Origin: a virus
Strand: one strand, 5' to 3'
IMG/VR virus record: IMGVR_UViG_3300013014_000045
Location: 1 to 47,851 of that record
Length of the DNA stretch: 47,851 bases
Part shown: positions 1-7,266 of the stretch, one piece after another
Layout: each line of letters begins with the position of its first letter
Numbering within the stretch: position 1 is the stretch's first letter
The notes under the pieces: model-generated
The model's input: only the letters and a program-made list of their open reading frames with translations
Databases searched by the model: none
What the model was told of the DNA's origin: nothing
Made by a program: the position numbers and the translations under genes

Positions 1-1211
1 ATGAGACCGGCGAAGTTCTGGAATATGCTGGAGTGAGCCAGCGCTTCAGGATCCGTGATCATGCTCTTGAGATCTGGGAGACCCTCCTCGTCGAAAAGCG
101 TTTCCAGAAAGTTTTGATTCTCTTCGCGGCTGAAGACATTGACGAAAGACTTTCGGATGAGATCGTTGGAGATCTCCTCTATCTCCTTCGTGACGATGTA
201 GGGCCTGAGAGCTCTAACGCCCAGAATGTCTCGAATGAACGTCTGACGGAGACCGGAAGCGGCAGCGTAGCCGTACTTCTTAGCAGAGGTCTGGTACTCG
301 AACTTCTTGGGGTCGGAGCGTGTTCCGGGACGTGAAGCCAAGAGCTCTTCCTCACGCTTTGCGACGATCTGCGGGAAGCTTTGGATGAACTGGACCATGA
401 TGTCCCACTTGTCCTTGTCCCTGTTGGAATTTGAATCTCGAATCGCCTTCTGCAGCACCTTCTCGATTGCCTGATCGCCGCTATGCTTTATCAGGAGATC
501 GTAGAACTTGATGAAATCCTCTGATGTGAGACCCGACGTGCTCTCCTCGCCCCTATTCTCGATGATCTGATTGATCAAGTAGTCGACGAGGTTCGTATTG
601 TTGATGCCAACTGCCCCCAGCGCTTCGCGGATCTTCAGCGTGGAAGCGCTGTCGACCGTCGGCTTCTTGAACTCACGATCGGCCTGTGCTCTCAGCTCCG
701 CCCCCATCTCACGCTCGAGACGTGCAAGCTCCGCCTCATCCTCCTCGGGGTCAGAGTCATCCGCAGCCTCACTCATGAGAGAGTTGACGAGCCTGCTCCT
801 GCGGTAGAATGACTCGAACTTGTTGAGGAGATCGACGTCGTCGGACATCTTCATGCCCTCACCCTCGGAGTCATCGTCGCCCTCTACTGCGTCCTCGATT
901 ATCTTCTTGAATCCGTCGTATACCTTCTCGACGAACTCCACCGGTACCATCTCGGCAAGAGCCTGGACAGCGTATCCCAGCTCGCGAGGATTCTCTGGCA
1001 TGTAATCAGGATCATCGACCGGAGGACGCTCAACGTCGAGCTGCACCGACATCCTGTCCGACGGTGACAGGGGAAGACCCTGGGGAAGTGGGGAACGGTC
1101 AGGCCCAACCGTCAGGCGGCGGGGGACCCCGCTATCGGGCGCCGGTGACTCGAAGAGATGCTTCTTGATGATGCTCTGTAGGACTGACTTTTTTACTTTA
1201 ACGTCTGGCAT
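1..1211 (-). CDS. Probable virion-associated protein, C-terminus cut by window edge
   Basis: An open frame runs from an ATG at 1211 (upstream AGAGAG acts as a weak SD) to the window edge without a stop, giving about 403 residues. I do not recognise the family. It starts with a basic, amphipathic segment (MPDVKVKKSVLQSIIKKHLF) resembling the N-termini of several other probable structural proteins in this window. A Pro-rich linker follows, then a very acidic, helix-rich middle (runs of D and E) and a charged C-terminal part. There are no transmembrane segments or enzyme motifs. It lies downstream of a terminator at about 1261-1283, so it probably has its own promoter in the gap 1212-1260, though I see no clear consensus there. 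A virion-internal or head-associated role is inferred only from the N-terminal motif and the neighbours. Confidence 0.75.
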   Translation of the reverse strand, partial: MPDVKVKKSVLQSIIKKHLFESPAPDSGVPRRLTVGPDRSPLPQGLPLSPSDRMSVQLDVERPPVDDPDYMPENPRELGYAVQALAEMVPVEFVEKVYDGFKKIIEDAVEGDDDSEGEGMKMSDDVDLLNKFESFYRRSRLVNSLMSEAADDSDPEEDEAELARLEREMGAELRAQADREFKKPTVDSASTLKIREALGAVGINNTNLVDYLINQIIENRGEESTSGLTSEDFIKFYDLLIKHSGDQAIEKVLQKAIRDSNSNRDKDKWDIMVQFIQSFPQIVAKREEELLASRPGTRSDPKKFEYQTSAKKYGYAAASGLRQTFIRDILGVRALRPYIVTKEIEEISNDLIRKSFVNVFSREENQNFLETLFDEEGLPDLKSMITDPEALAHSSIFQNFAGL

Positions 1212-1260
1212 GTGACACTCTCTGATAGAATTTCTTCTTTAAGTATTTCCGGAAACAGAA

Positions 1261-1283
1261 AAAGCCGCCACGTGGACGGCTTT
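1261..1283 (-). terminator. Rho-independent terminator after the lipoprotein gene
   Basis: A 7-bp stem (AAAGCCG pairing with CGGCTTT) encloses a CCACGTGG palindrome. On the minus strand it is followed by a T-rich run (TTTTTCTGTTT). It sits just downstream of the lipoprotein stop at 1309. The plus strand also has four T after the stem, so it could work in both directions. Confidence 0.7.
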
Positions 1284-1308
1284 TCCCCCATTCACTGCCG
1301 AGAGACGA

Positions 1309-1572
1309 TCAGTTCGCCTTCTTCTCGGTCGTGACGGTGACGGTGTTACCCGCCTTGACGTCCGTCGCTTCCGTCGTGGTCGTGCTGTTGTTGACATCGG
1401 TCGTGGTCGCGTCGGTCGTCGTCGTAACGGAGGTAGCCTCAGCGGCGACGGGAGCGACAGGAGCCTCGACGACAGCCGGAGCTGCGACGGTCTCAGCAGC
1501 AGGAGCGGTCTCCTCCTTGGAGCAAGCGGTGAGGAGGGCGCAGAGAGCTGCGATCATGGTGACGTTCTTCAT
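1309..1572 (-). CDS. Small secreted lipoprotein, Thr/Ala/Val-rich
   Basis: This 87-residue protein has a classical type II signal peptide: short basic N-terminus, hydrophobic core MIAALCALL, and lipobox LLTAC with the lipidated Cys at residue 17. The mature part has no predicted fold: Pro/Ala/Val-rich, then Thr-rich (TTTTDATTTD, STTTTEA), ending in a charged tail. It should be anchored to a membrane by its lipid. Phage lipoproteins of this size include Rz1-type outer-membrane spanins and superinfection-exclusion proteins; neither can be assigned from sequence alone, and no Rz partner is visible nearby. A good SD (AAGGAAGAAG) precedes the ATG and a terminator follows, so it probably ends a transcription unit. 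Confidence 0.8.
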   Translation of the reverse strand: MKNVTMIAALCALLTACSKEETAPAAETVAAPAVVEAPVAPVAAEATSVTTTTDATTTDVNNSTTTTEATDVKAGNTVTVTTEKKAN

Positions 1573-1588
1573 TTTCTTCTTCCTTTTG

Positions 1589-1843
1589 TTAATTGATCAA
1601 ATCATCGTCAGACTTTTTCACAGTGAATGTCTTCCGAGAGTTCTTCTGAGAGATTTCTAGAAGGGCGATGTGTGACGCTACCGCTCTTATGTCCCTTGCC
1701 ATCTGCTCGCTGAACTTACCTAAGATATTAATCACTTCGGACAGCTGTTCAAGTTTTTTATCATTTTCTTCAAGACGTGCGCGGAGCTCTTGGATCTCCA
1801 TCTCTTGAGTTATGAAGCTCATCATCCTAGCAATGAATTTCAA
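1589..1843 (-). CDS. Small coiled-coil protein of unknown function
   Basis: An 84-residue protein, probably starting at a TTG (1843-1841) that overlaps the upstream TGA as TTGA, with GGAG seven bases upstream. The overlap implies translational coupling to the preceding gene. Residues of about 14-40 form a charged heptad-like coiled coil (EMEIQELRARLEENDKKLEQL). A second helix follows, then a basic and acidic tail. I do not recognise a family. It could start at the internal ATGs (residues 7-8) instead. It sits between a probable ribbon-helix-helix protein and the lipoprotein. Confidence 0.65.
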   Translation of the reverse strand: MKFIARMMSFITQEMEIQELRARLEENDKKLEQLSEVINILGKFSEQMARDIRAVASHIALLEISQKNSRKTFTVKKSDDDLIN

Positions 1844-2157
1844 GATGATTCTCCAGACTTCGAGATGAAATCGTAGATGTCCTCGGAATCCTGAGCGGTC
1901 AGCTTCTTTATCTTCTTCTCTTTCTTGAGCCTAGCGAGATCGTCCATCTTCTTGTTGAGGTACGAATCACCATCCGTGAGCATACGAGCGAACTCGATGA
2001 ACATCTCCTGCAGTGATAGCTTCTTCTGGAAGCCAACGATCCTCATGTTAGCATGAAGCTCAGACGGCATCTTGATGTGTGCGCACCGCCTGGGTGTCAG
2101 GACATGCTCAAGCTCTTTAACCTGCAGCTCCACCGCCGCTCTTTGCGCCCGTTGCAT
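1840..2157 (-). CDS. Probable ribbon-helix-helix DNA-binding protein
   Basis: A 105-residue protein. Residues of about 28-62 have the shape of a ribbon-helix-helix (Arc/MetJ-like) domain: a short strand with alternating residues (HIKMPSELHANMRI), a turn (GFQKKLS), then an amphipathic helix (LQEMFIEFARML). A lysine-rich stretch (ARLKKEKKIKKL) and an acidic tail follow. A role as DNA-binding regulator is inferred from this pattern, not from a recognised family. The start at 2157 overlaps the upstream gene by 41 nt and lacks a good SD; an ATG at 2070 would remove the overlap but also part of the strand. The stop overlaps the next gene's TTG. Confidence 0.6.
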   Translation of the reverse strand: MQRAQRAAVELQVKELEHVLTPRRCAHIKMPSELHANMRIVGFQKKLSLQEMFIEFARMLTDGDSYLNKKMDDLARLKKEKKIKKLTAQDSEDIYDFISKSGESS

Positions 2158-2872
2158 ATGAATCAGCCGGTTGTTCCTTTGGCTCTAACCTTATGTCGTA
2201 TTCCCTACCGAGTAAACTGACAAGATCATCAGAGTACTTCTGACCTTTGGTTGGGTACTTCTCCTTCAGGTACTTCTGAGCTTTTGTTATCACGTTCCCT
2301 TTGACATCGACAAGAGACATGTAGTTCTTGATGAGACGCGCGACATCAGCAGTGAAGGAATCCATGTCTAGCTCAGGTTCGGTGCCCTCGGCTTCGAGAA
2401 GGAAAGACAGCTTACGCTTTCTGAGGCTCTCGGCCTGAACTTGGTTGGAGGCTTTCTTGAGTGCCATATCCTCGGCTTTCACGAGGAACTTCTCTATTGG
2501 ATCGTCAGCCTCGACCTTCTTAGTTCCCTGAACTGGAGTGGGGGCTGCAGCTCCGGGAGTGGGTGGAGCGCCAGGAGCAGGAGGGGCGGGTGGAGCGCCG
2601 CCCAGCCCAGCCATCGGGTCAGGAGCTGGAGCTGCAGGATCAAGAGCCGGGGCCGGCCCACCGAGTCCAGCCATCGGGTCAGGAGCGGGAGCGGGTGCGG
2701 GAGCAGCGGGGTCAACCGGAGATGCGGCTGCAGGATCAGCCGGAGGCGCAGCTGCGGGATCAGCAGCAGGATCAGCCGGCGGATCCCCCTCAGCTTCGAG
2801 AAGGAAGCGCATGCTCGTCCCGTAAATTTCCTTGATGATGCTCTTGCGCAGAGCTCTCTTATCCAGTCTCAT
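2117..2872 (-). CDS. Pro/Ala-rich probable virion-internal protein with two prohead-protease-like sites
   Basis: A 251-residue protein coupled by ATGA to the upstream SOD-like gene. It has a basic amphipathic N-terminus (MRLDKRALRKSIIKEIYG), then FLLEAEG at about residue 23. A long low-complexity Pro/Ala/Asp segment follows (residues about 30-115) with a repeated DPMAGLGG unit. A second FLLEAEG occurs near residue 158, and then a helical C-terminal domain of about 90 residues. The FLLE|A pattern matches the T4 gp21 protease consensus (hydrophobic-x-Glu, then Ala/Gly), and the first copy lies where T4 internal proteins have their capsid-targeting peptide. I infer a head core or internal protein that is cut on maturation; the protease itself is not in the window. 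Confidence 0.7.
   Translation of the reverse strand: MRLDKRALRKSIIKEIYGTSMRFLLEAEGDPPADPAADPAAAPPADPAAASPVDPAAPAPAPAPDPMAGLGGPAPALDPAAPAPDPMAGLGGAPPAPPAPGAPPTPGAAAPTPVQGTKKVEADDPIEKFLVKAEDMALKKASNQVQAESLRKRKLSFLLEAEGTEPELDMDSFTADVARLIKNYMSLVDVKGNVITKAQKYLKEKYPTKGQKYSDDLVSLLGREYDIRLEPKEQPADSYATGAKSGGGAAG
2606..2686. repeat. 60-nt-spaced direct repeat in the Pro/Ala-rich gene
   Basis: The 19-base string CCAGCCATCGGGTCAGGAG occurs twice, exactly 60 bases apart, within a longer degenerate GC-rich repeat. It encodes the duplicated DPMAGLGG units. The in-frame spacing (20 codons) is consistent with growth of the linker by tandem duplication. Confidence 0.7.
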
Positions 2873-3594
2873 TTCGCAGCCTCCAGCATCCTTTCAACCC
2901 TGCGAACTCTCTCCTCTATGAGAGCCCAACGAAGCTCCTTCATCATAGCGAAGACGTAGGAGCGGCGATCCTTGAGATAGTCACGGTAATACGAATGCTC
3001 CCAGCAGTCGAGGACGATCACAGGATGGGAAGAGAAGGGAATTCCAGTGTTATGAAGATCAACGACAACGTTGACGTAACGCTTGAGAAGGAAGTTGTAA
3101 GCTGTGACAACCCACCCGTTCCTCGACGCGAGAGCGCATGCGATAAAATCGCGTTGCCATGCGTCAAAGCTTCCGAAATCACGTTCAAGTCGCATGTACG
3201 TGAGTGAATCCATCGCGACATTCGATCTCACGTCGGAGATATTCTCGAAGAATAGACCGTGGAGGAAGGCGGCGTTGACGTTGTGAACCTCGTCCATCTT
3301 CAGGTTTCTGAACGTGGAATTGTTGGGATTCGAATTTTCGCGATCGGCAGTGTCAAGCGCTGCTGAGACCTCATTGGCAGCCTTAACGTAACCGTCCATG
3401 AGTTCCTGGTGTGCAGCCTTGTTCTCCTCGCTGAGGTTCTCTGTCGCGAGATCGTATTTATTGCTGGAGAGGACGTAGGCTTCGTTAAGAGGCTGCGGGC
3501 GCTTCTCCTGTTTCTTCGGCAACGTAAGCGATTCCCTGATCACAGAGACGATGTCCTGGTCAGTTATTCCTTCGATGTTGCTCAGCTTCTTCAT
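2869..3594 (-). CDS. Fe/Mn superoxide dismutase-fold protein
   Basis: A 241-residue protein. Residues of about 105-230 match Fe/Mn superoxide dismutases: FLHGLFFENIS with the second metal ligand at H112, then RDFGSFDAWQRDF, SRNGWVV, and the family signature LDCWEHSYYRDY carrying D196 and H200. The first-ligand helix (around H62, AAHQELMDGY) is recognisable but divergent: the second-shell His normally four residues on is Met. Metal binding looks possible; dismutase activity is uncertain. An extra N-terminal extension of about 45 residues precedes the domain and contains a helix resembling the shared N-terminal motif (IVSVIRESL). The gene is embedded in a run of structural-type genes and coupled by ATGA to 2117-2872, suggesting a virion component rather than a soluble stress enzyme. 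Confidence 0.85.
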   Translation of the reverse strand: MKKLSNIEGITDQDIVSVIRESLTLPKKQEKRPQPLNEAYVLSSNKYDLATENLSEENKAAHQELMDGYVKAANEVSAALDTADRENSNPNNSTFRNLKMDEVHNVNAAFLHGLFFENISDVRSNVAMDSLTYMRLERDFGSFDAWQRDFIACALASRNGWVVTAYNFLLKRYVNVVVDLHNTGIPFSSHPVIVLDCWEHSYYRDYLKDRRSYVFAMMKELRWALIEERVRRVERMLEAAK

Positions 3595-3608
3595 TTGGGT
3601 TCGATCCT

Positions 3609-3902
3609 TTACTTAAATTTTGCTTCGAACTCTTCGAGGGAGTACGACTTTGTCGGGGTACCGATCATCGGCCCGGTGACATCCGTCGCGGACATCACGC
3701 TGATCTTGAGACCATGCTCCGAAGGGACCACGCTGTGTATCGTGTACTTATCTCCCGTGGATTTCTCAGTGACCTCTAGTCCTGCAGCGTTCAGTATTTC
3801 CTTTCCTGATCTGCTGAGCTCCATCTCGAGAAGCGTGGAGTAGATCCTGCTCTCGTACTGCTCACGCATGATCTCAACGATCCTGTCCTTCCTACGTTTC
3901 AT
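3609..3902 (-). CDS. Small basic N-terminus protein of unknown function
   Basis: A 97-residue protein. I chose the ATG at 3902 because it overlaps the upstream stop as ATGA and has GGAGGG six bases before it; a longer reading from 3935 would overlap the neighbour further without an SD. The N-terminus is basic and helical (MKRRKDRIVEIMREQYES), followed by about 70 residues of mixed strand and helix with no known motif. It is translationally coupled to the large gene at 3899-5377 and is probably part of the same structural module. Confidence 0.7.
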   Translation of the reverse strand: MKRRKDRIVEIMREQYESRIYSTLLEMELSRSGKEILNAAGLEVTEKSTGDKYTIHSVVPSEHGLKISVMSATDVTGPMIGTPTKSYSLEEFEAKFK

Positions 3903-5377
3903 TTTCCCTCCTTGATTCCGGCGAGCTGCTTCCACCTTTCCACGCTTCCCTCCGTGAACGTGAAAGTCGGCCCGACCACACGGTTGAGCTCCCTCCTCAT
4001 CGCGCCCTGGTCGATGATATTCATGAGGCTGCTCAGGTTCGCGTTGCGCTCCGCTGGTGTCGCGCCCTTAACTATCGCGGTGGTCCTTATGAAATTATCG
4101 AATGATTGGGATCTCAGGGGTGCTCCACCGCCTGGTCCTCCCCCTCCGGCGCGCCCCGAGCCTCCTGAGCCTCCTGAGCCTCCTGAGCCTCCTGAGCCTG
4201 AACCAGATCCGCCCGGAGATGTGGGAGCTCCAGGTCCTGCGCCCCCAGCGCTGCCTGCGCCCGGTGTTGCCTCGCGGGTACCCGTGAACATTCCTACGAT
4301 CGTCGAGAGTCCTGTCAGGACCAGCGTGTCCGCCAGATCGTAGGTGTCCATGTCACCGGTGTCAACCGTGGTGTTGTCGGTGAAAGCTGAGAAGCACTCC
4401 TTGAACTCTGCGAGAGTAAGGTCTTCTATCTCAGCTGCAAGATCGGTGGCGTCCAGCAAAGAACTGTCAGGCTTGAGGCTAGGAGGTCTCTGCTTGAAGA
4501 TACGAAACGCGTTCTCGATCTTGCCTGCCGCGGTGGTCGAAACCTTGAAGTTGCCGTCGACCGTATCCTTGACGTCGAATCCCTTCGCGGTTGCTCTAGC
4601 AGAAACTTTCTGGTTGAGAACCCCTGGAGCTGGGGCCGATGCCAGGTTGAGGAACTTGAGCTTCACGTTTCCAGAGACTGGACTCGGATCCCCCTCAGCG
4701 TCACGCTCGACGAAGTACAGCTTCCCGGTGGGCACCCTCGCGAACATCGGCGGCATGCCGCGAAGATCGAGCCGAGCAGGAACGAGAGGCGCCGAGGTCT
4801 CGGCACCTATCAGCATGAACTTCGCCTCCCTGATGTAGACCGCGTAACCATCCCCCAGGGCTTTAGCCTCTGAGAATGGAACGGTCTTGGCAGGACCGAA
4901 CCTAGCTATCGGTGGAGGGGCTCCCGGTGGTGCTGAGGTGGGTATTATCTGCATCATGACGACCTGATCGGAGTAGAACTTATCGACCCGCTTGTAGTCA
5001 GTGAGGAGGAGAAGCCTTACCGCGTCCATCGCGTTGAGGATGGAGAACTTCAGGACCTCAGTCTTCGTGATAACGTCGATGAGATCCTTGTGCTTCGATG
5101 TCAAATTCAGGGCTGACATGACGGAGCTTGCCAATCCAGGCGACTCGGACATCTTCTTATTCACGAGATTTATGGACTTGCGGATCCCAGCAGCGGTCAT
5201 AGGCATCTTCTGATCGATGGCGCTCTCGATGTTCGAGAGAGGATCTATCGCCCTTGACGCAAGATCGAGAGCTGACCTGTCAGCCGTTGCCTCCGTCAGG
5301 AAATCCATGCTATAATCACGCAGCGAAATCTCCGCCAGTGTAACGGATTTCTTCTGCTGCTTCTTGACTTCTCTCAT
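3899..5377 (-). CDS. Large structural-type protein with Gly/Ser linker and prohead-protease-like site
   Basis: A 492-residue protein of unrecognised family. I chose the ATG at 5377 (AGGA upstream); the extra 12 codons of the longer frame run back through the upstream stop region. The N-terminus is basic, then DFLTEATAD near residue 25 matches the T4 gp21 cleavage rule (hydrophobic-x-Glu, then Ala). A helical region follows, then a beta-rich Pro-containing middle, and an extreme Gly/Ser/Pro linker (about residues 375-425, made by a 9-base tandem repeat). It ends in an 80-residue helical domain. Proteins with two domains joined by such a linker and a processed N-terminus fit head-internal or head-surface proteins. 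An ATATTTAGA element lies 25 bases upstream of the start. Confidence 0.75.
   Translation of the reverse strand: MREVKKQQKKSVTLAEISLRDYSMDFLTEATADRSALDLASRAIDPLSNIESAIDQKMPMTAAGIRKSINLVNKKMSESPGLASSVMSALNLTSKHKDLIDVITKTEVLKFSILNAMDAVRLLLLTDYKRVDKFYSDQVVMMQIIPTSAPPGAPPPIARFGPAKTVPFSEAKALGDGYAVYIREAKFMLIGAETSAPLVPARLDLRGMPPMFARVPTGKLYFVERDAEGDPSPVSGNVKLKFLNLASAPAPGVLNQKVSARATAKGFDVKDTVDGNFKVSTTAAGKIENAFRIFKQRPPSLKPDSSLLDATDLAAEIEDLTLAEFKECFSAFTDNTTVDTGDMDTYDLADTLVLTGLSTIVGMFTGTREATPGAGSAGGAGPGAPTSPGGSGSGSGGSGGSGGSGGSGRAGGGGPGGGAPLRSQSFDNFIRTTAIVKGATPAERNANLSSLMNIIDQGAMRRELNRVVGPTFTFTEGSVERWKQLAGIKEGK
4158..4199. repeat. 9-bp tandem repeat encoding the GGS linker
   Basis: Four complete copies of GAGCCTCCT plus a partial fifth are seen on the plus strand. 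On the coding strand they give repeated Gly-Gly-Ser. As a perfect short tandem repeat it is a likely site of length variation by slippage. Confidence 0.9.
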
Positions 5378-5401
5378 TTTAGAAATTCCTAGCGTGCGTA
5401 G

Positions 5402-5413
5402 TCTAAATATCAC
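5402..5413 (-). promoter_or_regulatory. ATATTTAG element upstream of structural gene 3899-5377
   Basis: The minus strand reads GTGATATTTAGA 25 bases before the ATG at 5377. The same 12-mer occurs at 21596-21607, with close variants at 23068-23079 and 27050-27062. All are directly upstream of structural-type genes. It also contains the TAG stop of the dCMP deaminase gene. It may be a phage-specific late promoter element; see the finding. Confidence 0.35.
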
Positions 5414-5828
5414 GCTCGTCGGATGATCGACGAACCTTTATGCCTGCATGTCGCAGCAAATCAAGTCCTGAGGTGTCGCGATACTCCTCAAGGTAGACCA
5501 CTTCGTCGATCCGAGCGTTGATGATCGCCTTCGCACACATACGACATGGACTGAGGCTAACATACATCTTCTTGCGCTTCGGGCTGTTGAAGTCAAGCTT
5601 GATAAGAGCGTTGACCTCAGCGTGGATGAAACCTGATTCCCCCGGCATCTCAGACTCACGACAGTTAGACCCTCCTGTATGATCCCCGTTGTAACCGAGG
5701 GATAGGAGCTGCGTATTGTCGTCGGTCACGATTATCGCAGCTACCTTGAAGGAAGGGTCGGCGGAACGACGGGCGATTGTGCTGACAACGTCTCCCCAAA
5801 CCTGATCCCATGTTGGACGGTCACTCAC
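5403..5828 (-). CDS. dCMP deaminase-like cytidine/deoxycytidylate deaminase
   Basis: A 141-residue zinc-dependent deaminase. The zinc-binding and catalytic motifs are complete: H69-A-E71 and P94-C95-xx-C98 (SLSPCRMC). TGGSNCRESE (residues about 51-60) resembles the phosphate or extra-zinc binding loop of dCMP deaminases (T4 gene cd type). The expected reaction is dCMP to dUMP, which would feed thymidylate synthesis by the phage ThyX at 27881-28513. The ATG overlaps the stop of the DHH gene as ATGA. Length and motifs fit dCMP deaminase better than free cytidine deaminase. In a phage that may hydroxymethylate dCMP, this enzyme competes for the same substrate, as cd does in T4. Confidence 0.88.
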   Translation of the reverse strand: MSDRPTWDQVWGDVVSTIARRSADPSFKVAAIIVTDDNTQLLSLGYNGDHTGGSNCRESEMPGESGFIHAEVNALIKLDFNSPKRKKMYVSLSPCRMCAKAIINARIDEVVYLEEYRDTSGLDLLRHAGIKVRRSSDERDI

Positions 5829-6673
5829 GCTCCAGCTCCGTCGAAGATGCTCTCGATGCTCACCCCAGGTGGAAGAGCGAACCCAGCTGCTTTTCTATGA
5901 CCGCCTCCGCCGAAACGCTTCGCGACCTCGCTGACGTCAGCGTCATCATGATGGGCACGGAGGCTCACCTTCACCTGACGTGTCTCATGATCGTAGTACC
6001 AGATGAGCGCGTAATCGCACCTGGGTGAGAGAGCGCTTCCGATCTCAGACATCCAGTGGGGCGAGTTGACGACAAGAACTTCCTTACCGTTAATCTTCCT
6101 GGGGGTGGCATGCTTCGCGATCTTCGATATTACCGTCTTCGAGTACGCTAGGATGTACGCACCGCGCTCCTGGGCGCTGTCCACGGCGGAATCATCAAGA
6201 TATTTGTCAAACTCTTCAAAATCGAAGGGAACCATATCAAACGCAGCCGAGAATTCCTTGGAGTACGGGATCTCCCACTTCCAGAGATCGCGATCCTCTA
6301 TGTGCTTTATCATCCTGGGCGCCTCCTTTCCCGGGTGGAAGAACTTCCACGCCAGCATCGCTCCGCTGTGATTCATGTCGAAATGGGTGCAGGAGATGTC
6401 GTGGAGCTCCACCATCGCGGACTTATGATGATCGAGAATGAGGAGGCTCTTCGCCTCCTTCATGAGCCGTTTGGTTGTGGTGTTGTCATACGAAAAATCC
6501 ACGATCAGAACACTCTTACCGGAGACACTCGGGGGAGGTTCACCGTACTTCGCGGCGCGGTACTCAGCTCGATCTCCCAGAAGCTTCCACGCTGCGTAGG
6601 CCGCGCCGAAACCGTCTGTGCAGTTTGCGTGGTAAATGACGAGATCGACACTAGACGGTTCTAGAATGGACAT
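5825..6673 (-). CDS. DHH/DHHA1-family phosphoesterase
   Basis: A 282-residue protein with the DHH superfamily metal motifs in order: HANCTDGFGAA (residues about 15-25), VDFSYDN, LILDHHKS (the DHH motif, about residue 80), IEDRDLW, and a C-terminal DHHA1-type GGGGHRKAAGF loop. These proteins are two-metal phosphoesterases that degrade oligonucleotides (NrnA/NrnB, RecJ) or cyclic dinucleotides. The domain order and length are closest to NrnA/NrnB-like nanoRNases, but the substrate cannot be decided from sequence. A GAGGAATC SD precedes the ATG. A phage enzyme of this type could recycle short oligonucleotides from host DNA or remove cyclic-nucleotide defence signals; the second idea is speculative. 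Confidence 0.88.
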   Translation of the reverse strand: MSILEPSSVDLVIYHANCTDGFGAAYAAWKLLGDRAEYRAAKYGEPPPSVSGKSVLIVDFSYDNTTTKRLMKEAKSLLILDHHKSAMVELHDISCTHFDMNHSGAMLAWKFFHPGKEAPRMIKHIEDRDLWKWEIPYSKEFSAAFDMVPFDFEEFDKYLDDSAVDSAQERGAYILAYSKTVISKIAKHATPRKINGKEVLVVNSPHWMSEIGSALSPRCDYALIWYYDHETRQVKVSLRAHHDDADVSEVAKRFGGGGHRKAAGFALPPGVSIESIFDGAGA

Positions 6674-6690
6674 GATTCCTCTTCACCAAA

Positions 6691-7266
6691 TTATTCCGCA
6701 GGAATGTCCGAATTACACATGATAGGATGGTGACGAAAACATCTCGGCTCGTACATGCTCTTCCCACCGACCTCGATCTCGAGCTCACTGCTGCTGAGCT
6801 TCGCCGTGTAGTAAGCCTCGTTACCGCAGATCGGGCACACGGCGGAGCATTTCTCTATGCGGGTTGCGTACGGCATCAGTCGTTCGATCTCCTCGAACGG
6901 CTTACAACGTGCGCTTAGATCGAGGCTGGCAACCAGCACAGTAGTCCCCTTCCGCATGATCTGGAGGACCGCTGATGTCACTCCGTCGATCATAAAGGCT
7001 TCATCTATGGCAACAGCGTCGATTGGCTCCTCGTACGACTGGAAGTGGTTCCAGAGCATGCTTCCGGAGCTGACGCAGTGGGCTGGCCAGCAGGCGCCTG
7101 AGTGGGTCGAGATGTTGGAGAGCGAGTACCTCTCGTCCATGGTCGGTTTGTAGGCGACTACTTTTCGACCCTGCAGCTTCAGACGCTCCATGGACGCGAC
7201 AAGCCGGGTGGTCTTCGAGCCCCACATGGGTCCGGTGTAGATGATGAGCTCAGGATTGCTTGGCAT
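6691..7266 (-). CDS. tdk: Thymidine kinase (type II)
   Basis: A 191-residue protein with type II thymidine kinase features: P-loop GPMWGSKT (residues 12-19), AIDEAFMID as Walker B, a zinc ribbon with CPIC and a C-terminal CFRHH, and a thymidine-binding lasso between them. It phosphorylates thymidine (and deoxyuridine) to the monophosphate, salvaging precursors. The ATG has GGGAGGG just upstream and lies inside the end of the cupin gene (17-nt overlap), indicating coupling. The length is usual for bacterial and phage enzymes. Confidence 0.93.
   Translation of the reverse strand: MPSNPELIIYTGPMWGSKTTRLVASMERLKLQGRKVVAYKPTMDERYSLSNISTHSGACWPAHCVSSGSMLWNHFQSYEEPIDAVAIDEAFMIDGVTSAVLQIMRKGTTVLVASLDLSARCKPFEEIERLMPYATRIEKCSAVCPICGNEAYYTAKLSSSELEIEVGGKSMYEPRCFRHHPIMCNSDIPAE

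Noticed and set aside
4158-4199. CRISPR-like or regulatory repeat array
   Set aside because: It is an in-frame 9-base microsatellite coding for a Gly-Gly-Ser linker, without spacers.
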